The translations under genes were made by a program, and so were the position numbers. The notes beneath the pieces are model-generated. The model worked only from the letters and a program-made list of their open reading frames with translations, made no database searches and was not told the DNA's origin. From JAFGTP01 sp964498725 (GTDB lineage Bacteria; Fidelibacterota; UBA2242; JAFGTP01), in NCBI GenBank assembly GCA_964498725.1, contig CAZCHS010000041.1, positions 1-25,662 on the forward strand: a DNA stretch of 25,662 nt. The letters are read 5' to 3'. Of the stretch, positions 1-8,901 are shown piece by piece. Position 1 is the stretch's first letter; each line of letters starts with the position of its first letter.

Positions 1-203
1 ATATGATTTGGTTGACCGCTAGTCCCTTGGGTAACTAAAGTTAAGTTAATAGGTGGTATAGAAAATCCCTGCTTCCGGTTGAATATGGTGCAACCATCTA
101 TCGTAAAATAATTTGATTTTTAAAGGGCTTTAATTTTGTATTGCTTTATTTATTTTCTTTTATATCTGATTGCGGACTGGAAGTCCGCGCTCCTGATATT
201 TAC
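1..203. other. Gene-poor left edge with a short inverted repeat
   Basis: No recognisable gene lies left of the terminator. A plus-strand stretch at 16-108 stays open for about 30 codons and ends in TAA, but it has no start and no family I recognise. It may be the decayed tail of an upstream gene. A 7-bp inverted repeat with a 3-nt loop (GCGGACT-GGA-AGTCCGC, 172-188) is a small palindrome of the kind often dispersed between genes. Confidence 0.3.
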
Positions 204-232
204 AAAAAAAGGTCCCGAAATACGAGACCTTT
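204..232 (-). terminator. Rho-independent terminator after tRNA-Asn
   Basis: Read on the minus strand, AAAGGTCTCG pairs with CGGGACCTTT around a short loop (one G-T pair) and is followed by a run of T. It begins about nine bases past the tRNA 3' end, so it would end the transcript that carries the tRNA and possibly the HIT, EF-G-like and ligase genes upstream of it. Confidence 0.75.
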
Positions 233-240
233 AATTTTTG

Positions 241-313
241 CTCCGGAGGAGAGACTTGAACTCCCGACAAAGTGGTTAACAGCCACCTGCTCTACCAACT
301 GAGCTACTCCGGA
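241..313 (-). tRNA. tRNA-Asn (anticodon GTT)
   Basis: The minus strand folds as a full cloverleaf of 73 nt. The acceptor arms are TCCGGAG and CTCCGGA with discriminator G. The D arm is GCTC/GAGC, the T arm GGGAG/CTCTC with loop TTCAAGT. The anticodon stem is GGTGG/CCACT around loop CTGTTAA, which gives anticodon GTT (complement at 278-280). CCA is not encoded: the base after the discriminator starts CAAAAA. It lies 61 bases after the HIT gene on the same strand. Confidence 0.95.
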
Positions 314-374
314 ATCACTATCAAAAAGAACGTGCTAAATTTAGAGCAATAAATACTATCTTGCAACAGAAAAA

Positions 375-863
375 TTACAATTTTTGATAATATTTATGAA
401 GTTTTGCCCAGGTTTCTTCCAGGCCTTCGGAAATGACTTTTGTATGGCCGATAATGGGCATAAAATTGGTATCACCATTCCAGCGGGGAACAACATGCAT
501 GTGAAGGTGGTCCTTGACACCGGCGCCGCCTACCTGGCCAAAATTTAAGCCTGTATTAAAACCCTGCGCACGCATTGCTTTGCCCAAAATATCGATGGAA
601 ACCTCCATCAATTTCATCATTTCAAGTTTAGCCGCGTCGGACAGATCTGAAAGTTGATTCGTGTGTTGATAGGGCGCGATGAGTAAATGTCCGTTATTAT
701 AGGGATAATAATTCATAATAATAAAGGTCTCATCCCCGCGATAGAGGATGAGACGTTTTTGATCATTATTTTCTTGTGGATACTGACATAAAAAGCATTC
801 TTTTGGTTTTTCGCTTAATATGTACTCCATTCGCCAGGGCGCCCAGAGTTTATCCTGCTGCAT
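375..863 (-). CDS. HIT-family nucleotide hydrolase/phosphorylase
   Basis: This 162-residue protein carries the histidine triad HLHMHVVPRW near residues 119-128; the middle histidine is the expected nucleophile on nucleotide phosphates. An N-terminal CFLC pair and the KLWAPWRMEYI opening match the subgroup related to diadenosine tetraphosphate phosphorylase of mycobacteria (Rv2613c-like), so AMP or ADP release from dinucleotides is plausible. The exact substrate cannot be read from sequence. The ATG lies 3 bases after the stop of the EF-G-like gene, so the two are probably translated from one message. The ribosome binding site is weak and sits inside the end of that gene. Confidence 0.9.
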   Translation of the reverse strand: MQQDKLWAPWRMEYILSEKPKECFLCQYPQENNDQKRLILYRGDETFIIMNYYPYNNGHLLIAPYQHTNQLSDLSDAAKLEMMKLMEVSIDILGKAMRAQGFNTGLNFGQVGGAGVKDHLHMHVVPRWNGDTNFMPIIGHTKVISEGLEETWAKLHKYYQKL

Positions 864-866
864 ATA

Positions 867-2945
867 TTATTCTGACTCTTTTTTATTTGATTCCGCAATT
901 ACCTTTTCCTGAACTTCTCCGGGTACTTTTTCATAATGAGAAAATTTCTTTTTGAAAAGTCCTTTTCCCTGTGTCATTGAGCGCAATGAAGTTCCGTAAT
1001 GGTAAAGCTCCGACAACGGAACCTGGGCCTTGATAACCTGGTATTTACCTTCTGCACCCATACCGGATACTTTACCGCGGCGGGTAGAGACATCTCCCAT
1101 TACATCGCCCATGTATTCTTCCGGAACAGTGACTTCCAGATTATAAATCGGTTCCAGCAGAACCGGTTTCGCCACTTTAAAGCATTCTTTCAAAGCGCCT
1201 TTACCGGCGATCTGGAAAGCGATATCTTTGGAATCCACCGGATGCATTTTGCCATCATAAAAATCCACTTCAATGTCTGTTACCTTGTAACCGGCGACAA
1301 TTCCTTCTTCACAAATTTGTTTAACACCTTTTTCTACAGAAGGAACAAAAACACGGTCCACATTCTGTCCAACCAGTGATTCTACAAAAACGACTCCGCT
1401 GCCTTTGGGAGCAGGTTTAACACGCAGCCATACTTCGCCGAACTGTCCTGCACCACCGGATTGCTTTTTATGGCGATATTTGCCTTCACCCGGTTTTGTA
1501 ATGGTTTCACGATAAGGAATTTTTGGTTGTTTGGTATCAACATCAACACCAAATTTATTTTTTAGTTTTTCCAGCATGATTTTCAGATGAAGGGCACCTT
1601 GTCCGTGGATAACTGTTTGTTTCAGTTCCGGATCAATTTCATAAGAGAAGGTCGGGTCTTCATCAGACAGAGTTTGCAACCCTTCTTTGATCTTGTCTTC
1701 ATCGGATCTTGATTTTGGTTCAATGGCTTCGGAAATAACCGGAAGCGGCCATTCAATTCTGGGATATTGTATTTTCATGTCTTTCTCACACAGTGTATCG
1801 GAAGTGTGTGTATTTTTCAATTTGGTCACAGTACCAATATCACCGGCGTGAAGATGAGCAACTTCAGCTTTCTCTTTGGCATTTAAAACAAAAATCTGGG
1901 AGAATTTTTCAGTTTTTCCGGACTTTGTATTATAAAGGTCCATTCCGCCGGAAAGTTTGCCGGTCATGACTTTAAAAATTGATAATTCACCCACATGGGA
2001 TTCCGCCGAGGTCTTAAAAGTAAAAATGGATGTTTGATCGGAATCATCGATTTTGACTTCAATTTCTTCCCCGGCTTTCATTGCTTTTTTCGGAACAGTC
2101 AGATTGGGTGCCGGACAATATTTCAGGATATTGTCAAGCAATGTGCCGGTTCCGACATTTGTGAAGGCCGATACTGCATATACCGGGAATAACTGCCGGG
2201 TTCGAATTGCTTCAATGATACCTTTTGACAATTCTTCTTCAGTCAATTCTCCGGCCTCGAAATATTTTTCCAGTAATTCTTCATCGGATTCCGCCACAGC
2301 TTCTACAAGTTCTTCTCTGAGGGTTTCAACTCTGTCTTTGATGTCGCCGGTAAGTTCTTCCGATGACATCTTGCCTTTGCCGTCAACGGTGTAGGTAAAG
2401 ATTTTTTGGCTGATCACATCGGCAACTTTGGAAAAAGCCGCGCCATGATTGACAGGAATCATAAAAGGGACCACAGCATTGCCATATAGATTTTTCAATT
2501 CTTCAACAATTTTATCAAAATCCGCTTTTTCCCGGTCCAGATGATTCACGACAAAAGAGACTGCAATATTATCATCTTTTGCATAATTATAGACCAGATC
2601 AGTTCCGACTTCACAACCGGTTTCGGCGTGAACACAGATCATTCCCATATCCGCCACCCGGGTGGCGCCCACGGCTTCACCAATAAAATCAAGATAGCCG
2701 GGAGTATCGATCATATTAATTTTATTTTTTTTGTGTTCGGCAAATAATACAGTAGAATTTATCGAATGTTTTTTCTCTTTTTCTATTTCTGTATAATCTG
2801 ATTTTGTGTTTCCATCATCAATTCTACCTAGTTTAGTTGTGGCGCCTGTGTAATGCAAAATACCTTCAACCAAAGAAGTTTTTCCTGATGCAGCGTGTCC
2901 CAGTAATGCAATGTTTCTGATTTCGTTTGTTTCAAATTCTTTCAA
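867..2945 (-). CDS. EF-G-like translational GTPase (EF-G2 type)
   Basis: The 692-residue protein has the full elongation factor G layout: a GTPase domain, domain II, and domains III-V, with the SGGAGQFGEV segment near residue 500 and a domain IV tip segment containing HPVDSKD. G1 is GHAASGKT (residues 16-23) and G3 is DTPGYLDF. Canonical EF-G has an Asp in the P-loop (GHIDAGKT) that is absent here, which points to the EF-G2/FusA2-like paralogue rather than the main translocase. G4 reads NHLD where NKxD is usual, so guanine recognition may be altered. The start is TTG with AGGAGGG about 8 bases upstream. It lies 23 bases after the ligase gene. The role of this paralogue group is poorly defined; some members have ribosome-dependent GTPase activity. 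Confidence 0.88.
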   Translation of the reverse strand: MKEFETNEIRNIALLGHAASGKTSLVEGILHYTGATTKLGRIDDGNTKSDYTEIEKEKKHSINSTVLFAEHKKNKINMIDTPGYLDFIGEAVGATRVADMGMICVHAETGCEVGTDLVYNYAKDDNIAVSFVVNHLDREKADFDKIVEELKNLYGNAVVPFMIPVNHGAAFSKVADVISQKIFTYTVDGKGKMSSEELTGDIKDRVETLREELVEAVAESDEELLEKYFEAGELTEEELSKGIIEAIRTRQLFPVYAVSAFTNVGTGTLLDNILKYCPAPNLTVPKKAMKAGEEIEVKIDDSDQTSIFTFKTSAESHVGELSIFKVMTGKLSGGMDLYNTKSGKTEKFSQIFVLNAKEKAEVAHLHAGDIGTVTKLKNTHTSDTLCEKDMKIQYPRIEWPLPVISEAIEPKSRSDEDKIKEGLQTLSDEDPTFSYEIDPELKQTVIHGQGALHLKIMLEKLKNKFGVDVDTKQPKIPYRETITKPGEGKYRHKKQSGGAGQFGEVWLRVKPAPKGSGVVFVESLVGQNVDRVFVPSVEKGVKQICEEGIVAGYKVTDIEVDFYDGKMHPVDSKDIAFQIAGKGALKECFKVAKPVLLEPIYNLEVTVPEEYMGDVMGDVSTRRGKVSGMGAEGKYQVIKAQVPLSELYHYGTSLRSMTQGKGLFKKKFSHYEKVPGEVQEKVIAESNKKESE

Positions 2946-2968
2946 AATAGAACCCTCCTAAGTTCAAA

Positions 2969-4447
2969 TTAGTGTGAATGAATAAATTTATCTCTTAATA
3001 TGTTACCTAAATAATTTTCTTTGAAATCCTTATAAATTTCAATGAATTCCGGTTGTAAAAAATAGGGTAGTTTTTTCTGTGCATAATCTTTTATTTCTTG
3101 TTTTTCCAGCTTTTCTTCATCCTTTGGAATAATACAAAATTTAATATTATCATCCTTTTCGCCAAGAAGTTTCATGACATGGATACGATTTATTTTTGGA
3201 TGTTGTATAATCACGTCTTCAATGTCCGTCGGAAAAATAGTAAATCCCTTTTTGTGAATCGCATTGCTTTTACGGTCGATAAAATGGAAATAACCTTCAT
3301 GGTCTTTCCGAACCAGGTCACCGGTAGCAAACCAACGGTTGTGCCTGTTTTGGTTGCGCTCGGAATTGTAATAGGAAATCAGGTTGGACTCCGATTGAAT
3401 ATGTAATTCTCCGACTTTTCCGGTAGGCAACTCCACTTTCATAGGATTCATGACTTTCATTTCCACGCCGGGAATCGCTTTTCCCAGTGAGGATGGAATC
3501 ACATTATCACGGATTGAATTAAAACTCACTACCATTGATTCCGTTAGACCGTATCCCTGTAACAGGTTCGCCTGATATTTACTGCGCCAGAGATTAACGG
3601 TATCAAGATCAATCGGACTGTTTAGGGAGAGAACAAATTTTAAATTTTTTAAATAAGTATTGTTTTCGTGATTAACCATTGTTCGAAGAATTAAAGGCAC
3701 ACCGGCGAATAAATTCACCTGCTGATCTTTTATCGACTGCAGGATTGAACCCGCGTTTTTCTCTTTTGGTATGGAGACTGTTCCACTTGAAATAATGGCC
3801 AGGGAGATAACTAAAACCAGTGATATGTAATTTGCAAAATCAGGATATCCCAAAAAAGTAAGGTTTTTCTGATTATTAATAATTTTGAAACATGACAGCG
3901 CATTGCTGACCAGGCTCTTGTGAGAATGGAGAACATTTTTAGGGTTCCCGGTTGTGCCGGAAGTAAACATTATAATGGAAGGATTTTCCGGATTCAGAAA
4001 GGGAATTCTTAGTTCCGGATTATGATTGCTTTCTGTTAATGTTGCATAACTGACTTCATCATCCTCTTTTGCACCAATAATTATTTTTTCAACTTTGCTG
4101 TGTTTGCGGTTGACGATATCCCGGTATTTTTCATGAAAAATTATTTTGGACAGGTTCAGGCCCGACATTTTATGCAGCAGCAGTTCTTCTTCAAGATTCG
4201 GTGAAAATAAAACCGCAATATCTGAGTTTTTTTGGATTGCCAGAAAACTGATAATGAATTCCGGAGAATCATCCAGTAATAAACCAATATACTGCTGTTT
4301 TTGTTTGGGTTTATACAAATTGGCGGAAAGATTATTAACCCGGTTGGCAATAGTTTTATAGGTATATTCCTCACCTGCATGTTTTATAAAAACTTTATTG
4401 GGGTTTGTATATTTATTTTCAGATAAGTATTGAATTAAATCTTTCAT
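2969..4447 (-). CDS. AMP-dependent ligase / acyl-CoA synthetase-like protein
   Basis: This ANL-superfamily protein of about 492 residues shows the P-loop-like motif TSGTTGNPK, the YGLTES motif, TGDLVRKD, and a linker resembling R-K-x-x-x-I-x-x-x-G. Such enzymes activate a carboxylate as acyl-AMP and usually pass it to CoA. The C-terminal motif normally ends P-x-x-x-x-GK, and that lysine is needed for adenylation; here it reads LGNILR, with Asn at the lysine position. The protein may therefore only do the thioester half-reaction, bind ligand, or be inactive. The chosen start is the ATG at 4447. A TTG nine bases upstream (4456) is in frame; neither has a clear ribosome binding site. It is the first gene of the minus-strand unit. 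The substrate is unknown. Confidence 0.82.
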   Translation of the reverse strand: MKDLIQYLSENKYTNPNKVFIKHAGEEYTYKTIANRVNNLSANLYKPKQKQQYIGLLLDDSPEFIISFLAIQKNSDIAVLFSPNLEEELLLHKMSGLNLSKIIFHEKYRDIVNRKHSKVEKIIIGAKEDDEVSYATLTESNHNPELRIPFLNPENPSIIMFTSGTTGNPKNVLHSHKSLVSNALSCFKIINNQKNLTFLGYPDFANYISLVLVISLAIISSGTVSIPKEKNAGSILQSIKDQQVNLFAGVPLILRTMVNHENNTYLKNLKFVLSLNSPIDLDTVNLWRSKYQANLLQGYGLTESMVVSFNSIRDNVIPSSLGKAIPGVEMKVMNPMKVELPTGKVGELHIQSESNLISYYNSERNQNRHNRWFATGDLVRKDHEGYFHFIDRKSNAIHKKGFTIFPTDIEDVIIQHPKINRIHVMKLLGEKDDNIKFCIIPKDEEKLEKQEIKDYAQKKLPYFLQPEFIEIYKDFKENYLGNILRDKFIHSH

Positions 4448-4486
4448 GCCTGACAATCTAATATTTCAAATAATTTACGGCTGACC

Positions 4487-4515
4487 ATTTTAATAAATTT
4501 GTCTTTATTAATCAA
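4487..4515 (-). promoter_or_regulatory. Sigma70-like promoter for the ligase/EF-G-like/HIT unit
   Basis: On the minus strand TTGATT (4515-4510) is followed by exactly 17 bases and TAAAAT (4492-4487). This would start a transcript about 25-30 bases before the ligase gene. The match is from sequence only. Confidence 0.45.
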
Positions 4516-4658
4516 GTTATTTACATCTAAATTTGAATAAAAGTTAATACAATTTTTAAGAATTTATTACTAATATGAATTTCCCCCGGATTTTTCTTCA
4601 AATTTAAGATGATATTTGGCGTTCATAAAACAAACCGGTAATAAGAAAGGAACGGTTT

Positions 4659-4688
4659 TTGATAGTTATCATTCTGATTTTTTATTAT
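4659..4688 (+). promoter_or_regulatory. Sigma70-like promoter for the signalling operon
   Basis: TTGATA (4659-4664), an 18-base spacer, and TATTAT (4683-4688) match both consensus hexamers at five of six positions. The predicted start of transcription is near 4695, about 37 bases before the kinase ATG. No sigma28-like site is seen here. Confidence 0.45.
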
Positions 4689-4731
4689 TTGAATCTGAAT
4701 CCATTCTTATTTTTTAGAATTGGGGAGTATA

Positions 4732-7700
4732 ATGACCACAAATAATCTGCAAAATATTTTAGTTGTAGATGATGATCCGAAAATACTTGAGTTATTTAAA
4801 TATTTTTTGGCTAAGCATAATTTTAATCCCATCCTGGTAGAAGATGCCGCGACGGCACTGGATTATTTCAATAACCACTCGATCGACCTGATGCTTTTAG
4901 ATGTCGTGATGCCAAAAATAAGCGGTCATGAAATCTGTCAAAAAATTCGAAAAATATCAGATGTACCGATTATTTTCATTTCCGCGCTATCCGACATAGA
5001 GGATAAGGTGAAAGCCTTTGAAGTGGGCGGCAATGATTACATTACCAAACCTTTTTTAGAAAGAGAAATACTCTACCGGATCAATATGCATCTGAAAATG
5101 TATGAAAATCAGAGAAAACTCAAAGATACAAAAGAGGAATATGAACGAATATTAAACTCAATGCGGGAAGCCTATTTTAAGGCTGATCCACGAGGAAATA
5201 TTTCTGTTAAATCACCTTCATTAAAATCCATACTCAATACTTCCGATAAAAAATTAAAGAATATTTACGATTACTTTTTAAAAGCTGAGCAGAAAAGTAA
5301 ATTTCAGGCTTTATTAAAAAGAAAAAAGCGGGTCAATAATTTGGAAATTTGCATGAAACCTGAAAATGGATCCGCTATTACAACCTCGATAAGTGCCAAT
5401 TTTCTCGATAATGATTGCTTTGAAGCATTTTTGATCAATGTGACAGAGCAGAAAAAACAGGAAGTGGAAATAAAGCGGCGCGCGCGGTACAGTAAATTCG
5501 TAACGCAAATTGGGAAAAGGATTACCGAGAAGTTGGAAATAAATTCCCTGTTAAAGGAAATTGTTAATTCCATTTATGAAATATTTAAATTTGATGGAGT
5601 AATGCTTTTTTTTAAAGAAGATGCAAAATCCATTCGCCTGGCCAAAATGGCGGGAAACTATAAGAATATATTTGCTGAAGACCTTGCTTTAAATATTGAA
5701 CAGGGGCTAATTGGGAAAGCCATAAAAACCAATCAAATCATTTATTCTAATAATGTTGAAGAAAGTAAAGAATATATTCGCTATGACAATGAAGACACAA
5801 AATCTGAATTGGTGATGCCCTTTGGATATGACGGTGAGATTGTCGGCGTTATCGACATCCAAAGCAAACAGAAAAATTCCTTTGATAACTTTGATCTGGA
5901 AATCATGGAGAACCTCAGCGCTGAAATCGGCGCCGCCGTGAAAAATGCCACGCTTTACAAAAAAGTTCAGGATGCGCTTATCAACCGGAAATATGCCGAA
6001 CAGCTAAAACAGGAGGCCCAGAATAATTATTACAATCTGTTCCATTCCCTGCCGGACCCGGTATTTGTGATTGATCCCAAAAACTACAAGATACAGAAAT
6101 TTAATCAGAAGAGCCTCGATTATTTCGGCTACACTGCGGATGAGATGCAAAACCTTCATTTCAAAAAATTTTACTCCGAGGATGCCTTTAAAGTTTTTAA
6201 GAATAATATCAATGAATGGAATAAGCATAATTTCCTGACACATATTAAACTTAAAAATAATCTTGAGCGGGAAGTCATGATCCATACCAAACGGTTTAAA
6301 GTCAATGATAATGACTATTTAATTGCTATTTTCCATGATTTGCAAAAATTGAAACAAATCGAGAGAAATTTCAACAAAACAAAAAAAGAACTGGAAAAGA
6401 AAAATGATGAATTAGAGCGCAGTCAGGAATTGTTGATGAAAAAAATGATTGAATTGAAAAAAACCCAAAAACATGCGGAAAAATCAAAGCGTGAACTTGA
6501 GATCATTAATCATCAACTGGAAGAATCCATTGAAAATTCCAATCGCCTGGCCATGGAAGCGGAATATGCAAATGTTGCGAAATCTGAATTCCTTTCCAAT
6601 ATGAGTCATGAAATCCGGACCCCCATGAATGGTATAATTGGCATGGGAAGCATATTGCTGGAAACTTCCCTGAATAGTGAACAGGAAGAATATGTACGCA
6701 CCATAACCAATAGCGCGGAAGCCTTATTGTCAATTATTAATGATATTCTGGATTTTTCAAAAATTGAAGCCAATAAAATTGTCATCGAGGAGGAATCATT
6801 CAATCTGATTGAATTTTTAGAAGAGTTGTCCCTAATTTTTACCATTCGCGCTACGGAAAACAACTTGTATTTCAGCTCTGATATTGGGGATGATGTTCCG
6901 GAGTTCATCGTCGGTGATATTACACGGTTGCGGCAGATTCTGACCAATATTTTGGGTAATGCCACTAAATTTACAGAAAAGGGCGGCATTGAATTTAATA
7001 TCCGGCTCGTTAACCAATACAGAAGCGGTAAAGTACAATTGGAATTCGAAATAAAAGATACTGGGGTTGGCATTCCGCAATCAAAATTACTAAAGATTTT
7101 TAATTCTTTTGAGCAGGCTGATAGTTCCACGACAAGAAAATATGGCGGTACCGGTTTGGGGCTGCATATATCCCGTAGTTTGGTGCAGTTGATGGGCGGT
7201 GAAATCACTGTCGAGAGTGAAGAAAATACCGGCTCGATATTCAGATGCGTGATTCCCTTTAAGCGATCGCGGGAAATAAAGAAAACATCTTCGCAGCTAT
7301 TGGAAAGAAGCCGGGTTATTAATAATCGCAATAAATACAATATCTTGATCGCTGAAGATAATAAAACAAACCAACTGGTTACTCTGAATATGGTCCAAAA
7401 ACTTGGGTATAACGGGGATATTGCCGGCAATGGTGTCGAAGTATTGACGAAAATAATGGAAAAGGAATATGACCTGATCCTGATGGATATCAAAATGCCT
7501 GGCATGGACGGAGAAAAAGCAACAAAAGAAATCCGGAATAAATCCAAATACGAAAAATATAAACAAATTCCCATTGTCGCACTGACTGCCCATGCCAATA
7601 AAAGCGATAAAGAAGATTTTGTTAATGCCGGAATGGATGATTATATCTACAAACCAACAAAAATGGTAATCCTGGATACTACTATTGAAAAACAGTTGCT

Positions 7701-8145
7701 TAATTCCAATCACGCCGGGACAATAATAAAAAATAAAAAAAATGCCGGCCAAAAAGAATTAACAGACTTGAAAAAGGAAACCGGCGGAAATACTAAAAAA
7801 TTTCTAAGCAACAGCCTTGAATACGACAAGTTGCTTGATAAATTTTATGATGATGAGGAAATCGCCCAGGAAATATTGTTTATATTTGTTGATGATTTTA
7901 AAACAATGCTGGAAGAATTGCGGGAAACAATACCGGAAAAGGATTTTGCTATGATGTATGAAACCGGCCACAAAATGAAAGGAAGCGCCGGTAACATTGA
8001 GGCCAAAAAACTCTATACTGAATGTAAAAAATTCCTGTTCTACTGTAAAAAAAATAAGTATGACCAATGTCTGGACATTTTTAAAAATATTGAAGAGGAA
8101 TTTGATCATGTCACAAATAATATCAATGCAATTTTAAAGAGTTAG
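4732..8145 (+). CDS. Soluble hybrid histidine kinase (REC-PAS-GAF-PAS-HisKA-HATPase-REC-Hpt)
   Basis: The 1137-residue protein has no membrane segment. In order it shows: a receiver (residues ~5-120, phospho-Asp D57); a PAS-like region (~130-243); a GAF domain (~252-411); a second PAS (~430-538); a charged coiled coil (~540-613); a HisKA domain with SHEIRTP (phospho-His H626); an ATPase domain with N box, DTGVGIP and GGTGLGL; a second receiver (~868-983, D919); and a C-terminal Hpt domain with HKMKGSAG (H1080). It can thus carry a whole His-Asp-His relay, with the N-terminal receiver as an extra input. The start is the ATG at 4732, preceded by GGGGAG; an in-frame TTG at 4720 would overlap that site and is rejected. 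It heads a tightly packed five-gene operon. The signal is unknown. Confidence 0.95.
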   Translation: MTTNNLQNILVVDDDPKILELFKYFLAKHNFNPILVEDAATALDYFNNHSIDLMLLDVVMPKISGHEICQKIRKISDVPIIFISALSDIEDKVKAFEVGGNDYITKPFLEREILYRINMHLKMYENQRKLKDTKEEYERILNSMREAYFKADPRGNISVKSPSLKSILNTSDKKLKNIYDYFLKAEQKSKFQALLKRKKRVNNLEICMKPENGSAITTSISANFLDNDCFEAFLINVTEQKKQEVEIKRRARYSKFVTQIGKRITEKLEINSLLKEIVNSIYEIFKFDGVMLFFKEDAKSIRLAKMAGNYKNIFAEDLALNIEQGLIGKAIKTNQIIYSNNVEESKEYIRYDNEDTKSELVMPFGYDGEIVGVIDIQSKQKNSFDNFDLEIMENLSAEIGAAVKNATLYKKVQDALINRKYAEQLKQEAQNNYYNLFHSLPDPVFVIDPKNYKIQKFNQKSLDYFGYTADEMQNLHFKKFYSEDAFKVFKNNINEWNKHNFLTHIKLKNNLEREVMIHTKRFKVNDNDYLIAIFHDLQKLKQIERNFNKTKKELEKKNDELERSQELLMKKMIELKKTQKHAEKSKRELEIINHQLEESIENSNRLAMEAEYANVAKSEFLSNMSHEIRTPMNGIIGMGSILLETSLNSEQEEYVRTITNSAEALLSIINDILDFSKIEANKIVIEEESFNLIEFLEELSLIFTIRATENNLYFSSDIGDDVPEFIVGDITRLRQILTNILGNATKFTEKGGIEFNIRLVNQYRSGKVQLEFEIKDTGVGIPQSKLLKIFNSFEQADSSTTRKYGGTGLGLHISRSLVQLMGGEITVESEENTGSIFRCVIPFKRSREIKKTSSQLLERSRVINNRNKYNILIAEDNKTNQLVTLNMVQKLGYNGDIAGNGVEVLTKIMEKEYDLILMDIKMPGMDGEKATKEIRNKSKYEKYKQIPIVALTAHANKSDKEDFVNAGMDDYIYKPTKMVILDTTIEKQLLNSNHAGTIIKNKKNAGQKELTDLKKETGGNTKKFLSNSLEYDKLLDKFYDDEEIAQEILFIFVDDFKTMLEELRETIPEKDFAMMYETGHKMKGSAGNIEAKKLYTECKKFLFYCKKNKYDQCLDIFKNIEEEFDHVTNNINAILKS

Positions 8146-8154
8146 GCGGTAGGT

Positions 8155-8493
8155 ATGATTTTTAATGAAGATGATCTATTGGAAAAAGTCGGTGGTCTTA
8201 AGGAATTAATGGTGGAAATGATTCAGATATTTCTGGCTGACAGCCGGCCGGCCCATGATAATGTCAGGCAGGCAATTGCTGACAAGGATTTTGTCAATTT
8301 AAGAGAGCATGCCCATGCTGTCAAAGGGTCTGCCATGAGTTTAAGTGCGGAAGAATATTTATCAGTGATATTGGATCTTGAAAAAGCCGGGTATGATGAA
8401 AATCCAAATCTGGACGAACTGGCAATAAAATTTGATGTTGCGTATGAAAAATTAATTAACAAGTTTGAGGAAATACTGGAGAGTAAAAAATGA
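8155..8493 (+). CDS. Stand-alone Hpt phosphotransfer protein
   Basis: The 112-residue protein is a single four-helix Hpt domain with the motif HAVKGSA; H54 is the expected phospho-acceptor. Such proteins shuttle phosphate between receivers. It begins 9 bases after the hybrid kinase, which already has its own Hpt, so the operon encodes two transfer modules and the relay may branch. Its stop overlaps the next start (ATGA at 8490-8493), which suggests coupled translation with the receiver gene. Confidence 0.92.
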   Translation: MIFNEDDLLEKVGGLKELMVEMIQIFLADSRPAHDNVRQAIADKDFVNLREHAHAVKGSAMSLSAEEYLSVILDLEKAGYDENPNLDELAIKFDVAYEKLINKFEEILESKK

Positions 8494-8882
8494 AAATTTT
8501 AATGGCGGAAGATGATTTTACAAGCAGAAAAATATTGCAGATTATATTAGAAAAATATGGTAATCTGGATATTGCTGCAAACGGAGCAGAAGCGGTGAAA
8601 GCCGTTAAGTATTCTTATGCTCAGGGTGAACCCTATGATTTCATTTGTCTAGACATAATGATGCCGAAAAAAAGCGGACAGGAGACCTTAAAGGAAATCC
8701 GGGAAATCGAAAAAGAAAATGGAATTTTGGAAGGGGACGGCGCCAAAATTATTATGACCACTGCACTGGGTGATTCGGTCAATGTAATGGCGGCTTTTCG
8801 TGAACAGGCTGACGGCTATTTGGTTAAACCGATTTCTGCCACTGATATTAATAATAAAATGCAGGAATTAGGCTTAATTTAA
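8490..8882 (+). CDS. CheY-like single-domain response regulator
   Basis: This 130-residue receiver has the acidic pair at D8-D9, phospho-Asp D55 in CLDIMMP, a conserved Thr at about T90 and K113 in LVKP. No output domain follows, so it acts by protein contact or as a phosphate intermediate. Overlap with the upstream Hpt start/stop marks the pair as likely partners. A flagellar-motor role like CheY is possible in view of the nearby sigma28 promoter, but nothing in the protein itself shows that. Confidence 0.93.
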   Translation: MKILMAEDDFTSRKILQIILEKYGNLDIAANGAEAVKAVKYSYAQGEPYDFICLDIMMPKKSGQETLKEIREIEKENGILEGDGAKIIMTTALGDSVNVMAAFREQADGYLVKPISATDINNKMQELGLI

Positions 8883-8901
8883 GCATCGGAAAAGGCTGAA
8901 C

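Larger units (their letters stand above)
4457..4731. other. Divergent intergenic region between ligase and kinase genes
   Basis: About 275 very AT-rich bases with no ORF of note. It holds the two proposed divergent sigma70-like promoters (minus at 4487-4515, plus at 4659-4688). I see no further structured element. Confidence 0.5.

Noticed and set aside
4720..4731. TTG at 4720 as the start of the hybrid kinase
   Set aside because: It overlaps the GGGGAG ribosome binding site that serves the ATG at 4732.
6606..7598. Long minus-strand open frame (330 codons) opposite the histidine kinase
   Set aside because: It lies wholly antisense to well-conserved kinase, ATPase and receiver domains, its product has no recognisable pattern, and no ribosome binding site precedes it.
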